DNA of 64,000 nt from the NCBI GenBank assembly GCA_903789665.1, contig CAIFEX010000008.1:32485-96484 (forward strand), given 5' to 3'. This DNA comes from an uncultured Clostridium sp. Its GTDB lineage: Bacteria > Bacillota > Clostridia > Clostridiales > Clostridiaceae. Under the pieces are notes generated by a model. It saw only the letters and a list, made by a program, of their open reading frames with translations, was not told where the DNA came from and did not search any database. The translations under genes were made by a program, and so were the position numbers. Below are positions 37,831-47,270 of the stretch, piece after piece; position 1 is the stretch's first letter, and each line of letters starts with the position of its first letter.

Positions 37831-39141
37831 TTGAGAAACAGTGCAAATGTAAAAAATGACTTATATATTCTAATTCTAATGGCATTTTCACTGCCGATAA
37901 TAAGCGAGCTGAAATTTTACCCATTTCATGACACCTTCCGTATAAGCTTTAGCTCTGCAGTATTTTTATTTTTTCTGCTGTGGGTAAAGAAGATACCCCT
38001 AGTTTTATATGGAATAGTCATTGGAGCATCCACTGTTATATTTAGAATTACAATTGATTTTATTTTTAAAAGTGGGTTTCAATTTTACAGTGATTTTTTA
38101 TTACATTTTCCGGCTTTTTTTTATTATCTTGTTTTTTCATATTTACTATATATTACGAAAGTCAACAGCTTTCACAATAATCCAATTTTAATAGGAATAC
38201 TTGCCACTTTTACAGATATTTCCTCTTCCATTGTGGAACTTTTAATAAGGTTTTTAGTGCTGAAAAATCCGATCTCCATATTTACTCTGGGTCTAATATG
38301 TATTATTTCCACTGTCAGAAGTTTCTTTGTTCTTGGATTTTTCAATATAGTAGAATTAAATCAGGTTAAGGATTTCGCCAGACGAAAAGAAGAAAAAAAC
38401 AGATACATGCTTTTGTTAATATCAAATTTATATGCCGAATCCCTTCAATTGAAAAATTCATTATCCTACGCTGAAAATATTACAAAAAATTGTTATAATC
38501 TATATGAAAGCCTTCAGCACAACCACCTTTCCAAATTTGATCCGAAAAAATTGTCACAAAAATTACTGGAAATTGCAGGTCAGGTACATGAAATAAAAAA
38601 AGACAACCAGAGAATATACGCAGGTCTTTCTAAAATGATTTCCTCTGAGGATTCGAAAGATTATATGGATATAAGTGAGATTGCCGATATAATAGTTGAA
38701 ACAAATAAAAAATATTCTCTATCACTCGGAAAACAAATTGAATTTTTCAAGGATATATCTTCAAATATACCTGAACTTCACAGCTATACTGTGATGTCGA
38801 TTATAAACAATTTGGTGTCAAATTCAGTTGAAGCCATAGAAAAAACCGGTATTATAAAAATCAGCATATACAGAAAATACGATTCAATGGTATTTAAAAT
38901 AAAGGACAATGGTACCGGAATACCGGAAAAAAAGCGGGAACTCATCTTCAAACCGGGATATACGACAAAATACAATGAATTTGGAGAACCTTCTACTGGC
39001 ATAGGCCTCTCTTATGTAAAAAACACAGTTGCAAATTTAAATGGCAGGGTACTTTTAAACAGTGAAGGCAACTGCAGTGAAACTATTTTCACTATTGAAA
39101 TTCCCTTAAAAAGCTTAATGAAAAAGGAAGTGAGAAAATGA
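37831..39141 (+). CDS. Membrane sensor histidine kinase (GlnK/YcbA-like)
   Basis: About 436 residues. Five or six hydrophobic helices fill residues 1-180. A dimerisation helix follows with HEIKKDNQRI, the probable phosphoacceptor His, and then an HATPase domain with SNSVEAIE (N box), DNGTGIP (G1) and STGIGLSYVKN (G2). This layout is that of Bacillus GlnK/YcbA, which with GlnL controls glutamine use. The likely start is TTG at 37831 after AGAGGTGA; a GTG 12 bp earlier overlaps that site. Its stop overlaps the regulator start by 4 bp (ATGA). Confidence 0.83.
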   Translation: MRNSANVKNDLYILILMAFSLPIISELKFYPFHDTFRISFSSAVFLFFLLWVKKIPLVLYGIVIGASTVIFRITIDFIFKSGFQFYSDFLLHFPAFFYYLVFSYLLYITKVNSFHNNPILIGILATFTDISSSIVELLIRFLVLKNPISIFTLGLICIISTVRSFFVLGFFNIVELNQVKDFARRKEEKNRYMLLLISNLYAESLQLKNSLSYAENITKNCYNLYESLQHNHLSKFDPKKLSQKLLEIAGQVHEIKKDNQRIYAGLSKMISSEDSKDYMDISEIADIIVETNKKYSLSLGKQIEFFKDISSNIPELHSYTVMSIINNLVSNSVEAIEKTGIIKISIYRKYDSMVFKIKDNGTGIPEKKRELIFKPGYTTKYNEFGEPSTGIGLSYVKNTVANLNGRVLLNSEGNCSETIFTIEIPLKSLMKKEVRK

Positions 39142-40055
39142 ATTTTTTTATTGTAGATGACGACGATGCCATCCGTTCAATGCTAAGAGAAATTATAGAA
39201 GATAACAACTTGGGAAATGTAGTAGGTGAAGCAAAAAATGGGATTTCAATAAAAAGCAGTCTTTTGAATTCCAAGAATATACATGTATTGATAATAGATC
39301 TTTTAATGCCAATTAAAGACGGCCTACAAATTATGAGTGAACTCAGTTCATCTTTTAAAGGAAAATTCATAATGATCTCACAGGTAGAGGACAAGGAAAT
39401 GATAGGCAAAGCTTATTCCCTGGGGGTGCAGTATTATATAACCAAACCTTTAAACAGAATTGAAGTGGTGGAAGTAATAAAAAGAGTTATTTCAAATATA
39501 AAACTTGAAAAATCTATAAATCATATCCAGGATACAATAAACTTTCTGAAAACAGGTACTCAAAATAAAATTCCGGAAAGCAAAACTATTGCAGAATACA
39601 GTGCATCCATTTTGAGCAAATTGGGAATAATAGGTGAAAGCGGCAGCAATGATCTGATATCCATGGTAAAATATATATACAGCCGTGAAAATCATATACC
39701 ATCTGAAAAATTCTTTCCACCCCTCAAGGAATTGTTTACACACGCCGCAGAGGAGAAATTAGGTGAAAAATCAAATGTTCCAATTATAAAAAAAGAAGTC
39801 AGGGCATCTCAGCAAAGAATAAGAAGGGCAGTTATGCAGGCATTAAATTATATAGCTTCTCTGGGACTAACCGATTATTCCAATCCAAAATTTGAAAAAT
39901 ATGCCGCCGAGTATTTTGATTTTACCGAAGTTAGAAAAAAAATGCTTGAATTACAGAAAAATACTCCTTCAAGCACCCCAATTCATATAAATGTCAAGAA
40001 ATTCATAAAGGTATTATACCTGGAATCGAAAAAATATTTTGAAGATAATTTATAA
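39138..40055 (+). CDS. Response regulator with YcbB/GlnL-type output domain
   Basis: A 305-residue protein. The receiver domain (1-120) has the acidic pocket VDDDDA and the phosphoacceptor D54 in IIDLLMP. The C-terminal part (about 150-300; RASQQRIRRAVMQALNYIASLG) is the helical DNA-binding domain of the YcbB/GlnL group. It overlaps the kinase gene, so the pair is co-translated. Location next to the symporter suggests control of glutamate or dicarboxylate uptake; that is inference. Confidence 0.83.
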   Translation: MNFFIVDDDDAIRSMLREIIEDNNLGNVVGEAKNGISIKSSLLNSKNIHVLIIDLLMPIKDGLQIMSELSSSFKGKFIMISQVEDKEMIGKAYSLGVQYYITKPLNRIEVVEVIKRVISNIKLEKSINHIQDTINFLKTGTQNKIPESKTIAEYSASILSKLGIIGESGSNDLISMVKYIYSRENHIPSEKFFPPLKELFTHAAEEKLGEKSNVPIIKKEVRASQQRIRRAVMQALNYIASLGLTDYSNPKFEKYAAEYFDFTEVRKKMLELQKNTPSSTPIHINVKKFIKVLYLESKKYFEDNL

Positions 40056-40056
40056 T

Positions 40057-40093
40057 AAAAGGGACACCGAAATCAACTCGATGTCCCTTTTAT
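40057..40093. terminator. Bidirectional terminator between the two-component and feo operons
   Basis: AAAAGGGACA...TGTCCCTTTT forms a 10-bp stem, with T tracts on both sides, between two convergent operons. Confidence 0.85.
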
Positions 40094-40098
40094 CTTGC

Positions 40099-40245
40099 CT
40101 ACTTATTTATAGGTTTGCTGCTGCATCCAGGGCAGCTAGAGCAGCCGCAGCTGCATCCGCCGCCTTTTTTATGAGCTCTATAGGTCTTATATGCAGAAAA
40201 TCCAATGATGCTAAACAATACTATCGAAACTATAACCGTTGACAC
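40099..40245 (-). CDS. FeoB-associated Cys-rich membrane protein
   Basis: A 48-residue protein. An N-terminal membrane helix (about 3-20) is followed by basic residues (YKTYRAHKK) and a Gly/Cys-rich tail, GGGCSCGCSSCPGCSSK, with five cysteines. This is the plan of the small FeoB-associated proteins encoded after feoB in clostridia. It may assist Fe(II) handling at the membrane, but the function is not established. The start is GTG at 40245 with AGAGGTGG 6 nt upstream, one base after the feoB stop, implying coupling. Confidence 0.85.
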   Translation of the reverse strand: MSTVIVSIVLFSIIGFSAYKTYRAHKKGGGCSCGCSSCPGCSSKPINK

Positions 40246-40246
40246 A

Positions 40247-42403
40247 TTATACCACCTCTTTTTCTCTTATAGAGTCTCCCCTAAACTGATTGGCATGCCT
40301 TTCACTGTAAGGCTTTCTAAACAGCAGATAAAGAAGTCCGACAATCAAGAGAATAGCTACTGCCGTGCCAATTCCAAATCCCTTTCCTGTAACAAATGAG
40401 CCAATCTGAAATATAATCAAGGATATAATATATGCAAACACACACTGATATCCTATTGAAAAAGATGTCCATTTTCTTGAGTTCATCTCCGTACGAACTG
40501 CACCCATTGCAGCAAAGCAAGGAGCACACAGCAGATTGAAAATCAAAAGGGAATACCCGCCAAGCAAAGAGAATGATGACTGGAGGCTTCCCCACATCTG
40601 TGCGCCATTTTCAGCAACTTCAGAAAATCCATAAAGTATCCCGAAAGTTCCAACTACATTTTCCTTTGCCATCAGCCCGGTTATGGAAGCTACTGCCGCT
40701 TTCCAATTATCCCATCCAAGCGGGGCAAATATAGGTGCAATCACATGACCCAGGCTGGCAAGTATGGACTGTTCCATGTCAACTGCCTGCATCCTCCAGT
40801 TAAAGGAGCTCAGGAACCAGACGAGCACTGTGGCAAGAAGTATTACCGTACCGGCTTTTTTTATAAATGCCTTGCAGCGTTCCCACATATGTGTCAAAAC
40901 ACCTCTTACGCCTGGTACGTGATAAGGTGGAAGCTCCATTATGAAAGGCGCCGGATCTCCCGAAAAGAGCTTCGTTTTTTTAAGAATAATACCTGAAATA
41001 ATAATTGCGGCAATTCCAACAAAATATGCAGATGTTGCAACCCATGCAGCTCCATGGAAAAGTGCACCTGAAATAAGTGCAATAATTGGAATCTTAGCAC
41101 TGCAGGGAATAAAAGTAGTTACGATAATAGTCATCCTTCTATCCTTTTCATTTTCAATGGTTCTGGTTGACATGATCCCGGGTACGCCGCAGCCCGTTCC
41201 AATTAGAATTGGAATAAAAGATTTCCCTGAAAGTCCAAATCTTCTAAACAGTCTGTCCATTATGAAGGCAATACGCGACATATAACCGCAGTCCTCCAGT
41301 ATGGCAAGACACAAAAACAACATTGCCATCTGAGGTACAAATCCGAGCACTGCACCTACTCCGGCGATAATACCATCTAGAATAAATGAATTCAACCAGT
41401 CGGCAGTTCCTAAGCTGTTTAAAATCCACTGAACATTATTGGGTACAAAATCTCCGAATAAATTGTCATTTACCCAGTCGGTCATGGCACCTCCCACTGT
41501 CGAAATGGAAATATAATAAACTAAAAACATGATACCCACAAAAATAGGTAGGGCCAGGATTCTATTGGTCACAATCTTATCAATTTTATCGGACATGGTA
41601 ACTTTGACTTTATTTTTCTTATAAAGTACCTTCTTTATAAGTTTATTTATATATGAATAACGTTCATTGGTAATAATACTCTCACTGTCATCGCCAAATT
41701 TTTTCTCGCAGCTTACAATTATGTCCTCAATGCGATCTTTCAAATCATCTTTAAGCTCTACCTGCTTTAAAATTTTTTCATCCCGTTCAAATAATTTTAT
41801 AGAAAGCCATCGGGAATTTGATTCATTTATATTTTCTCTGACAATATCCTCAATCTGTGCCAGAGATTTTTCCAGAGATTCCGAAAAAATATGAGGTGCA
41901 GAATACGGTACCTTGGATTTAGCAAGCCCTATAGCCCTTTCAGCTACCTCCTTTGAACCAACACCCTTTAGTGCAGATGTCTCTATAACTTCACATCCAA
42001 GTGCATCACCCAATTTCTTTATGTCTATGGTATCCCCATTTTTCCTAACTACATCGATCATGTTCAATGCTATTACAACAGGTACGCCAATTTCTATAAG
42101 TTGTGTAGTAAGATAAAGGTTTCTTTCAATGTTACTGCCATCCACAATGTCTATAATGGAGTCCGGCTTTTCATTTACGAGATAATTCCTAGAAACCACT
42201 TCCTCCAAAGTATATGGAGAAAGAGAATAAATACCAGGCAAATCCTGAATAATAACATCCTTATGGCCTTTAAGCTTGCCCTCTTTTTTTTCTACAGTAA
42301 CTCCCGGCCAGTTACCAACATACTGAGAACTACCGGTCAAACCGTTAAACATAGTGGTCTTACCGCTATTTGGATTACCGGCAAGAGCAATTTTAATTGA
42401 CAT
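40247..42403 (-). CDS. feoB: Ferrous iron transporter B
   Basis: A 718-residue Fe(II) transporter. The N-terminal G domain shows GNPNSGKTT (G1), DLPG (G3, 55-58) and NMID (G4). A helical spacer follows, then a membrane part with paired Gate motifs (GTGCGVPGIMSTRT; LLCAPCFAAMGAVR). Length is normal. It is preceded by two feoA genes and followed by the small Cys-rich protein. The Fur box upstream of the first feoA predicts iron repression of the whole unit. Confidence 0.96.
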   Translation of the reverse strand: MSIKIALAGNPNSGKTTMFNGLTGSSQYVGNWPGVTVEKKEGKLKGHKDVIIQDLPGIYSLSPYTLEEVVSRNYLVNEKPDSIIDIVDGSNIERNLYLTTQLIEIGVPVVIALNMIDVVRKNGDTIDIKKLGDALGCEVIETSALKGVGSKEVAERAIGLAKSKVPYSAPHIFSESLEKSLAQIEDIVRENINESNSRWLSIKLFERDEKILKQVELKDDLKDRIEDIIVSCEKKFGDDSESIITNERYSYINKLIKKVLYKKNKVKVTMSDKIDKIVTNRILALPIFVGIMFLVYYISISTVGGAMTDWVNDNLFGDFVPNNVQWILNSLGTADWLNSFILDGIIAGVGAVLGFVPQMAMLFLCLAILEDCGYMSRIAFIMDRLFRRFGLSGKSFIPILIGTGCGVPGIMSTRTIENEKDRRMTIIVTTFIPCSAKIPIIALISGALFHGAAWVATSAYFVGIAAIIISGIILKKTKLFSGDPAPFIMELPPYHVPGVRGVLTHMWERCKAFIKKAGTVILLATVLVWFLSSFNWRMQAVDMEQSILASLGHVIAPIFAPLGWDNWKAAVASITGLMAKENVVGTFGILYGFSEVAENGAQMWGSLQSSFSLLGGYSLLIFNLLCAPCFAAMGAVRTEMNSRKWTSFSIGYQCVFAYIISLIIFQIGSFVTGKGFGIGTAVAILLIVGLLYLLFRKPYSERHANQFRGDSIREKEVV

Positions 42404-42444
42404 TTACATCCCTCCTAAGACGTCAACTCCCTAAAAATCTTCAA

Positions 42445-42666
42445 TTAACAAATTTCTACTATGTCCGCTTCTTCTTTTCGCAAACTGAGTTCATATCCTC
42501 TTACATTAATCTCCACAGGGTCTCCAAGAGGAGCTACTTTACGTATATAGACCTTTGTTCCCTTTGTCAGTCCCATATCCATAAACCTGCGCTTGATAGC
42601 GCCTTTTCCATGAACTTTAACTATAGTGACATTTTCGCCGCATTTTGTATCTCTAAGCGTCTTCAT
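42445..42666 (-). CDS. feoA: FeoA-family protein (second copy)
   Basis: A 73-residue SH3-like protein thought to regulate FeoB. GAIKRRFMDMGLTKGTKVYI is the FeoA core, and GDPVEINVRGYELSLRKEEA is the typical C-terminal half. It lies 41 bp upstream of feoB and 44 bp after the other feoA. Two tandem FeoA-like genes are common in clostridia. Confidence 0.92.
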   Translation of the reverse strand: MKTLRDTKCGENVTIVKVHGKGAIKRRFMDMGLTKGTKVYIRKVAPLGDPVEINVRGYELSLRKEEADIVEIC

Positions 42667-42710
42667 AATTTCTAAAATACCTCCCTTAATATAAAATGGA
42701 TAAGTTTCCG

Positions 42711-42920
42711 CTATACGATAATCCTGTTTGCCATTGCCTTATTAAGTGCAATACGGGCATCTTTTATATTGACTATCATATTTCCAGCAATTTCAGCTAC
42801 CACAGTCACATTTTCTCCCAGCACAAATCCTAAGTTTTCCAGATGTCGACGAGTTCTGTCATTGCCTACGATATTTTTAATGCTGCTTGTCTCTCCAACT
42901 TTCGTCATGGTAATTGGCAT
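42711..42920 (-). CDS. feoA: FeoA-family protein (first copy)
   Basis: A 69-residue SH3-like protein. It shares the FeoA pattern (RRHLENLGFVLGENVTVV and a C-terminal DARIALNKAMANRI) but is diverged from the second copy. It is the first gene of the iron-uptake operon and probably acts on FeoB or as a separate partner. The ATG follows GAGGTGA. Confidence 0.9.
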   Translation of the reverse strand: MPITMTKVGETSSIKNIVGNDRTRRHLENLGFVLGENVTVVAEIAGNMIVNIKDARIALNKAMANRIIV

Positions 42921-43015
42921 TTATATTTTCACCTCACTTTGACTTTTAGTAAATAATTGTTTATGTAAAGCTAAATGAATATATTAGCATTAGATATTGA
43001 ATGTCATTAATATAC

Positions 43016-43040
43016 GATAATGATATTCAATATCATTTAT
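43016..43040 (-). promoter_or_regulatory. Fur box in the feo promoter
   Basis: GATAATGATATTCAATATCATTTAT contains the near-palindrome AATGATATT/AATATCATT, matching the Fur consensus (GATAATGATAATCATTATC) at most positions. A weaker repeat lies at about 42988-43010. On the minus strand a TTAACA-16-TATCAT promoter overlaps it. It lies about 100 bp before the first feoA. Confidence 0.75.
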
Positions 43041-43105
43041 GTGTTAATTATAATACACAAATATGCTTTTGTAAATAGAAATGCTGAAGTTTCTGGGATA
43101 TAAAA

Positions 43106-43133
43106 AAGAGTCCTGGATTTGTCCAAGACTCTT
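43106..43133 (-). terminator. Terminator of infC
   Basis: The hairpin AAGAGTCTTGGA/TCCAGGACTCTT, read on the minus strand, ends in TTTTTT, 36 bp after the infC stop. It shows that infC ends the unit without rpmI or rplT. Confidence 0.88.
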
Positions 43134-43168
43134 AAAATATTCCATATAATCTATATATTTAAAGGGCA

Positions 43169-43684
43169 CTACTTCTTTTTAGGGGCCAAAATCATAAACA
43201 TATTGTTTCCCTCCAATTTAGGTGCTTTTTCCATGGACGCGATTTCTCCTACTTTGCTTACAAATACATTCATTACATTTCTACCTAGATTGGTATAGTT
43301 ATTTTGCCTCCCTCTGAATCTTATAGAAACCTTTACTTTATTGCCTTTATTCAAAAATTTTCTTGCATTATTGGCTTTGACTTCTATATCATTCATCTCA
43401 ATAGTAGCACTTAACCTAATTTCCTTCATCTCCACAATTTTTTGATTTTTCCGAGCCATTTTTGTTTTCTTAGATTGTTCATAGAGAAATTTGCTGTAAT
43501 TCATGATTTTACAAACAGGCGGCTTTGCCTTAGGTGAAACCATTACCAGGTCCATATCCTTTTCCCTGGCCATTTTCAAGGCTTCCTTGGTCTTTAAAAT
43601 CATACTCCTATTCTCTCCCACCAATCTAATTTTATCTGCTCTAATCTGTTCATTTAAATTATTGTTTTTATTTTTATTAATAAT
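43169..43684 (-). CDS. infC: Translation initiation factor IF-3, stand-alone copy
   Basis: About 171 residues with both IF-3 domains: the N-domain starts NEQIRADKIRLVGEN, the linker has PPVCKIMNYSKF, and the C-domain has SIRFRGRQ. IF-3 keeps the 30S subunit free and checks start codons. Canonical IF-3 reads DYGK/R-Y/F in the linker; here it is NYSKF, and MAHTELG-like residues are NNYTNLG, so it is a diverged copy. No rpmI-rplT follows; a terminator does. The likely start is ATT (43684 or 43681) just after GGAGGTG, as in classical infC. An ATG-started frame extends 8 codons upstream but covers the ribosome site. Confidence 0.87.
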   Translation of the reverse strand: MINKNKNNNLNEQIRADKIRLVGENRSMILKTKEALKMAREKDMDLVMVSPKAKPPVCKIMNYSKFLYEQSKKTKMARKNQKIVEMKEIRLSATIEMNDIEVKANNARKFLNKGNKVKVSIRFRGRQNNYTNLGRNVMNVFVSKVGEIASMEKAPKLEGNNMFMILAPKKK

Positions 43685-43694
43685 ATACACCTCC
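43682..43694 (-). promoter_or_regulatory. GGAGGTG site with ATT start codon for infC
   Basis: On the minus strand GGAGGTG is followed by TAT-ATT-ATT-AAT-AAA. No ATG, GTG or TTG in frame lies at a workable distance downstream. AUU starts let IF-3 repress its own translation in other bacteria, so the same feedback is likely here. Confidence 0.7.
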
Positions 43695-43876
43695 ACAATT
43701 AAAATCATCTACATATTATTATATCCAAGGATTTCTTATTCTGCAACTGAAAAATACAGCTTCCATGAACTCTTGTCCGTATTTTATTAAATTTAACGGT
43801 GCAAAATATGATAAATGCTATTATAATAATACATGGTATATTTTAAAATTCACTCTTTATCTTAGGAGGCAAGTTC

Positions 43877-45730
43877 ATGGAAGAAAACAATAATTTAATC
43901 AAAATTCCCAAGGGAAAAAGCTTTTATAAAAAACTAATGGCTTTCATAGGCCCTGCATATCTTGTAAGTGTGGGATACATGGATCCTGGCAACTGGGCCA
44001 CAGATATTGCAGCCGGCAGTAAATTCGGCTATAAACTGATATGGGTAATACTTATATCCAATATAATGGCAATTTTTTTTCAGACACTGTGTGCAAGGCT
44101 CGGTATTGTAACCGGCAAGGATTTAGCTCAGGCATGCAGAAGTCATTATAACAAATTTGTAAATTACATACTCTGGATCCTATGTGAAATTGCAATTGTA
44201 TCAACAGACATTGCAGAAGTCCTCGGTACGGCAATAGGTCTCAACCTTATATTCAAACTTCCCATTATATACGGTGTAATCATAACTGGATTTGACACAT
44301 TGCTCCTCCTTTTTCTGGACAGATTCGGCATCAGAAAAATAGAAGCCTTTATCATAAGTCTAATTGCAATAATAGGTATAAGTTTTTTTATGGAAATCAT
44401 AATATCAAAACCAGATTACCATGGAATAGTCCTAGGCTTTATACCAACTCTTCCAGGTAAAGATGCACTTTTTATAGCTATAGGAATAATAGGAGCTACA
44501 ATAATGCCGCACAATCTCTATCTTCATTCTTCAATTGTGCAGACAAGAAATATAGAGAGGACGAAAAATGGCTTAAAGCAGGCTGTCAAATTCAACAACA
44601 TAGATTCGCTGGTAGCATTAAATCTGGCTTTTCTCGTAAATGCAGCAATACTTATACTGGCTGCTTCAGTATTCCACAGAAGTGGCAACTACGGTGTAGA
44701 CGATATTTTAAAAGCCCACAAACTATTGGAACCCGTCCTTGGAAGTACCTTGGCTCCCATCTTATTTGGAATTGCCCTGATTGCTGCCGGACAATCTTCA
44801 ACCATAACGGGCACTTACGCAGGCCAAATAGTAATGGAAGGTTTCATCCATCTCAGAGTACAGCCCTGGGTAAGAAGGCTCATTACAAGAATACTTGCAA
44901 TAATACCATCAATTTTAACCATATTGTATTTTGGTGATTCAGCCACAGGGGAGCTCCTCATAATAAGCCAGGTAATACTAAGTCTTCAACTGGCCTTTGC
45001 CTTAATTCCACTCATACATTTTGTCAGCAGCAGAAACCTGATGAAAGATTTTGTTATTTCCAAAAAATCACAGATAACAGCATGGTTCCTATCTGCCTTG
45101 ATAATATACTTGAACATCAGGCTGGTTATCGAAGTATTTGCATCATGGCTATCAAAAAACAATTTAAAATACACAAAATATCTGTCTATGTCAATCTGTA
45201 TACTGCTTGGAATATTACTTATTTATATAATACTGGAGCCAATAGTCAACAAATCAGAAAATAAAGTTGCAGTGGACATACACGGCAGTGTACTTTTCCC
45301 TGAAATAGAGAAAATAAGACCCTATAACAATATTGCATTAGCCCTCGACTTCAGTAAAAATGACAGAGATGTACTGTCCCAAACGGTAAATTTCTGCAAT
45401 AAAGACTGCAATCTGATACTAATTCACATAGTTGAAAGCGTAGGTGCAAGCATTTATGGTGGAAAGGCAGATGATATTGAAAGCAAACAGGACAGTGAAA
45501 GACTCAACATGTATGCAAAAAAATTAAAAACACTCGGTTTTCAAAATGTCACTACAGAAATAGGCTACGGCAAGGCAGAAAAATCCATTGTTGAAATTGT
45601 TGCAAAACACCATGCCGATCTAATCATATTTGGCAGTCACGGGCACCATGGAATATCAGATCTGTTATTTGGCACAATAACAGACAAAATAAAGCACAAA
45701 TTGTCCATTCCTATTTTAATTGCAAAGTAA
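43877..45730 (+). CDS. Nramp-type divalent metal transporter with C-terminal USP domain
   Basis: A 617-residue protein. Residues 1 to about 460 are an Nramp transporter: helix 1 carries the metal-binding MDPGNW (D36, N39), and helix 6 carries IMPHNLYLHSS (with its Met). These indicate Mn2+/Fe2+ uptake. Residues about 480-617 form a universal stress protein domain (NIALALDFSKNDRD; the nucleotide motif GSHGHHGISDLLFG). The fusion suggests that transport responds to ATP or a related ligand. It is a single gene with an AGGAGG site. No Mn riboswitch or clear regulator box was seen upstream. Confidence 0.9.
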   Translation: MEENNNLIKIPKGKSFYKKLMAFIGPAYLVSVGYMDPGNWATDIAAGSKFGYKLIWVILISNIMAIFFQTLCARLGIVTGKDLAQACRSHYNKFVNYILWILCEIAIVSTDIAEVLGTAIGLNLIFKLPIIYGVIITGFDTLLLLFLDRFGIRKIEAFIISLIAIIGISFFMEIIISKPDYHGIVLGFIPTLPGKDALFIAIGIIGATIMPHNLYLHSSIVQTRNIERTKNGLKQAVKFNNIDSLVALNLAFLVNAAILILAASVFHRSGNYGVDDILKAHKLLEPVLGSTLAPILFGIALIAAGQSSTITGTYAGQIVMEGFIHLRVQPWVRRLITRILAIIPSILTILYFGDSATGELLIISQVILSLQLAFALIPLIHFVSSRNLMKDFVISKKSQITAWFLSALIIYLNIRLVIEVFASWLSKNNLKYTKYLSMSICILLGILLIYIILEPIVNKSENKVAVDIHGSVLFPEIEKIRPYNNIALALDFSKNDRDVLSQTVNFCNKDCNLILIHIVESVGASIYGGKADDIESKQDSERLNMYAKKLKTLGFQNVTTEIGYGKAEKSIVEIVAKHHADLIIFGSHGHHGISDLLFGTITDKIKHKLSIPILIAK

Positions 45731-45734
45731 CCTG

Positions 45735-47099
45735 CTATTTTTTTAATTTCAATGAAGACAATTTTTCATAAAATATTCCCGAAAGCAAGGTAACTGCAGG
45801 CAATAGATAACATAAGAACGCGTAGGGAGAATATTTAACAGAAGACACACCTGTAAGAGCCAGAATAAACAGGGAATTTCCATTCCATGGTATAAGGGGG
45901 GCCATAATAATTCCGGTATCCGATATTGTCCTCGATAAAACAGAATTTGGAATTTTTAATTCTTCATATTTGTTTTTCAAGAGTTCACCGGGCATTATAA
46001 CACCTACACTTTGATCACACAGTACAGTCAATATACCACTTATGAACCCAGTTCTTACAATAAGCCCCCCTTTTCCCCTAACATTGTGAATTATTTTATC
46101 CACTATCGGATTTATAAAGCCGGTGTTTTTAAATATACTGCCGAGAGCAATGGCCATAGTTATTATAAAAATTATACCAATTACAGATTCAATTCCTCCA
46201 CCGGTTAATATTCTGTCTAGCTCTTGAGAGCCGGTATTTCCTCTATAACCCAAAAAGATATATTTAAAAGTTTCTATAATGGATATTTTTTGTAAAAGCA
46301 CTGTTATGAACACTCCTGAAATCAATCCCAAAGAAATGGATTTAATCACTCCCATCCCCAAAAAACACATTATGAATATGGCAATCAACACCAGTAAAAG
46401 CAGTGGAGATACAAAAAAATTCCCCGAAATGGAGCTTTTAAAATTATTTAAGTTTCCACCAAATGCAGTAAAATTTCTTCCAATATAAAAATAAAGTGCA
46501 GCTGCAAATATATAGGCGGGGAAAAATGTCCTGGACATGGAAATTAGAGCTTCCCTGTAAGATACTTTTGTAATTGACAGTGTCAGATTCAACAGTGCCG
46601 AAATCGGGGAAAGCTTATCCGCTAAAAATGCTCCTGAAACAACTGCTCCAAGCAAAATATAATCCGGTCCATGAAATACTTTACACAATCCTATAAGTGC
46701 AATTCCGACAGTACTTATTGCCGCAATAGAAGATCCGATAAAGACTGAGACTATGGACGTAAATATAAAAGCTGCAAATATTAAATTCTTTCCTATAAAG
46801 CAATTAAACCCGTAAAACATCATAGTTGGTATAATCCCGGAAGAAAACCATACTGGAATAGTCATGCCCACCAAAATAATCAAAATAAACAACTCTTTAC
46901 ATTCAACAAGACTGTTTTTTACCATAATAAAAAGTTCTTTAAAAGTAAATCCGTCTCTTATAAACATCCACGATGAAAAAAACACGCTGATGGAAAGAGC
47001 GTAAAATAGATGGTTTCCTGCTATCACACAAATTACAATAGATGTAAAAGTCACGGTTAAAATCATTGCCCTGTTACCTTTATAAACCTTTTCACCCAT
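45735..47099 (-). CDS. NhaC-family Na+/H+ antiporter
   Basis: A 454-residue membrane protein with about 11-12 helices. SGAFLADKLSPISALLNLTLS and LSRTISDTGIIMAPLIPWN are NhaC signatures. It exchanges sodium (or an organic acid such as malate/lactate in some relatives) for protons. It converges on the Nramp-USP gene with 4 bp between the stops. Substrate direction cannot be inferred. Confidence 0.85.
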   Translation of the reverse strand: MGEKVYKGNRAMILTVTFTSIVICVIAGNHLFYALSISVFFSSWMFIRDGFTFKELFIMVKNSLVECKELFILIILVGMTIPVWFSSGIIPTMMFYGFNCFIGKNLIFAAFIFTSIVSVFIGSSIAAISTVGIALIGLCKVFHGPDYILLGAVVSGAFLADKLSPISALLNLTLSITKVSYREALISMSRTFFPAYIFAAALYFYIGRNFTAFGGNLNNFKSSISGNFFVSPLLLLVLIAIFIMCFLGMGVIKSISLGLISGVFITVLLQKISIIETFKYIFLGYRGNTGSQELDRILTGGGIESVIGIIFIITMAIALGSIFKNTGFINPIVDKIIHNVRGKGGLIVRTGFISGILTVLCDQSVGVIMPGELLKNKYEELKIPNSVLSRTISDTGIIMAPLIPWNGNSLFILALTGVSSVKYSPYAFLCYLLPAVTLLSGIFYEKLSSLKLKK

Positions 47100-47270
47100 C
47101 CTTGGCCATCCTTTTGATAGAATTTTTCTTCTATTGTAACATCGGCATATTTAAATTGCAAACATAAGCTGTTAAAATAATTCCAGCATTTTGTATATCA
47201 TTCATAATTTTAAAGCATATGATCTACTATTACGAAATAATTGTCAAATAAATTAAGGAGTGAATAAAAA

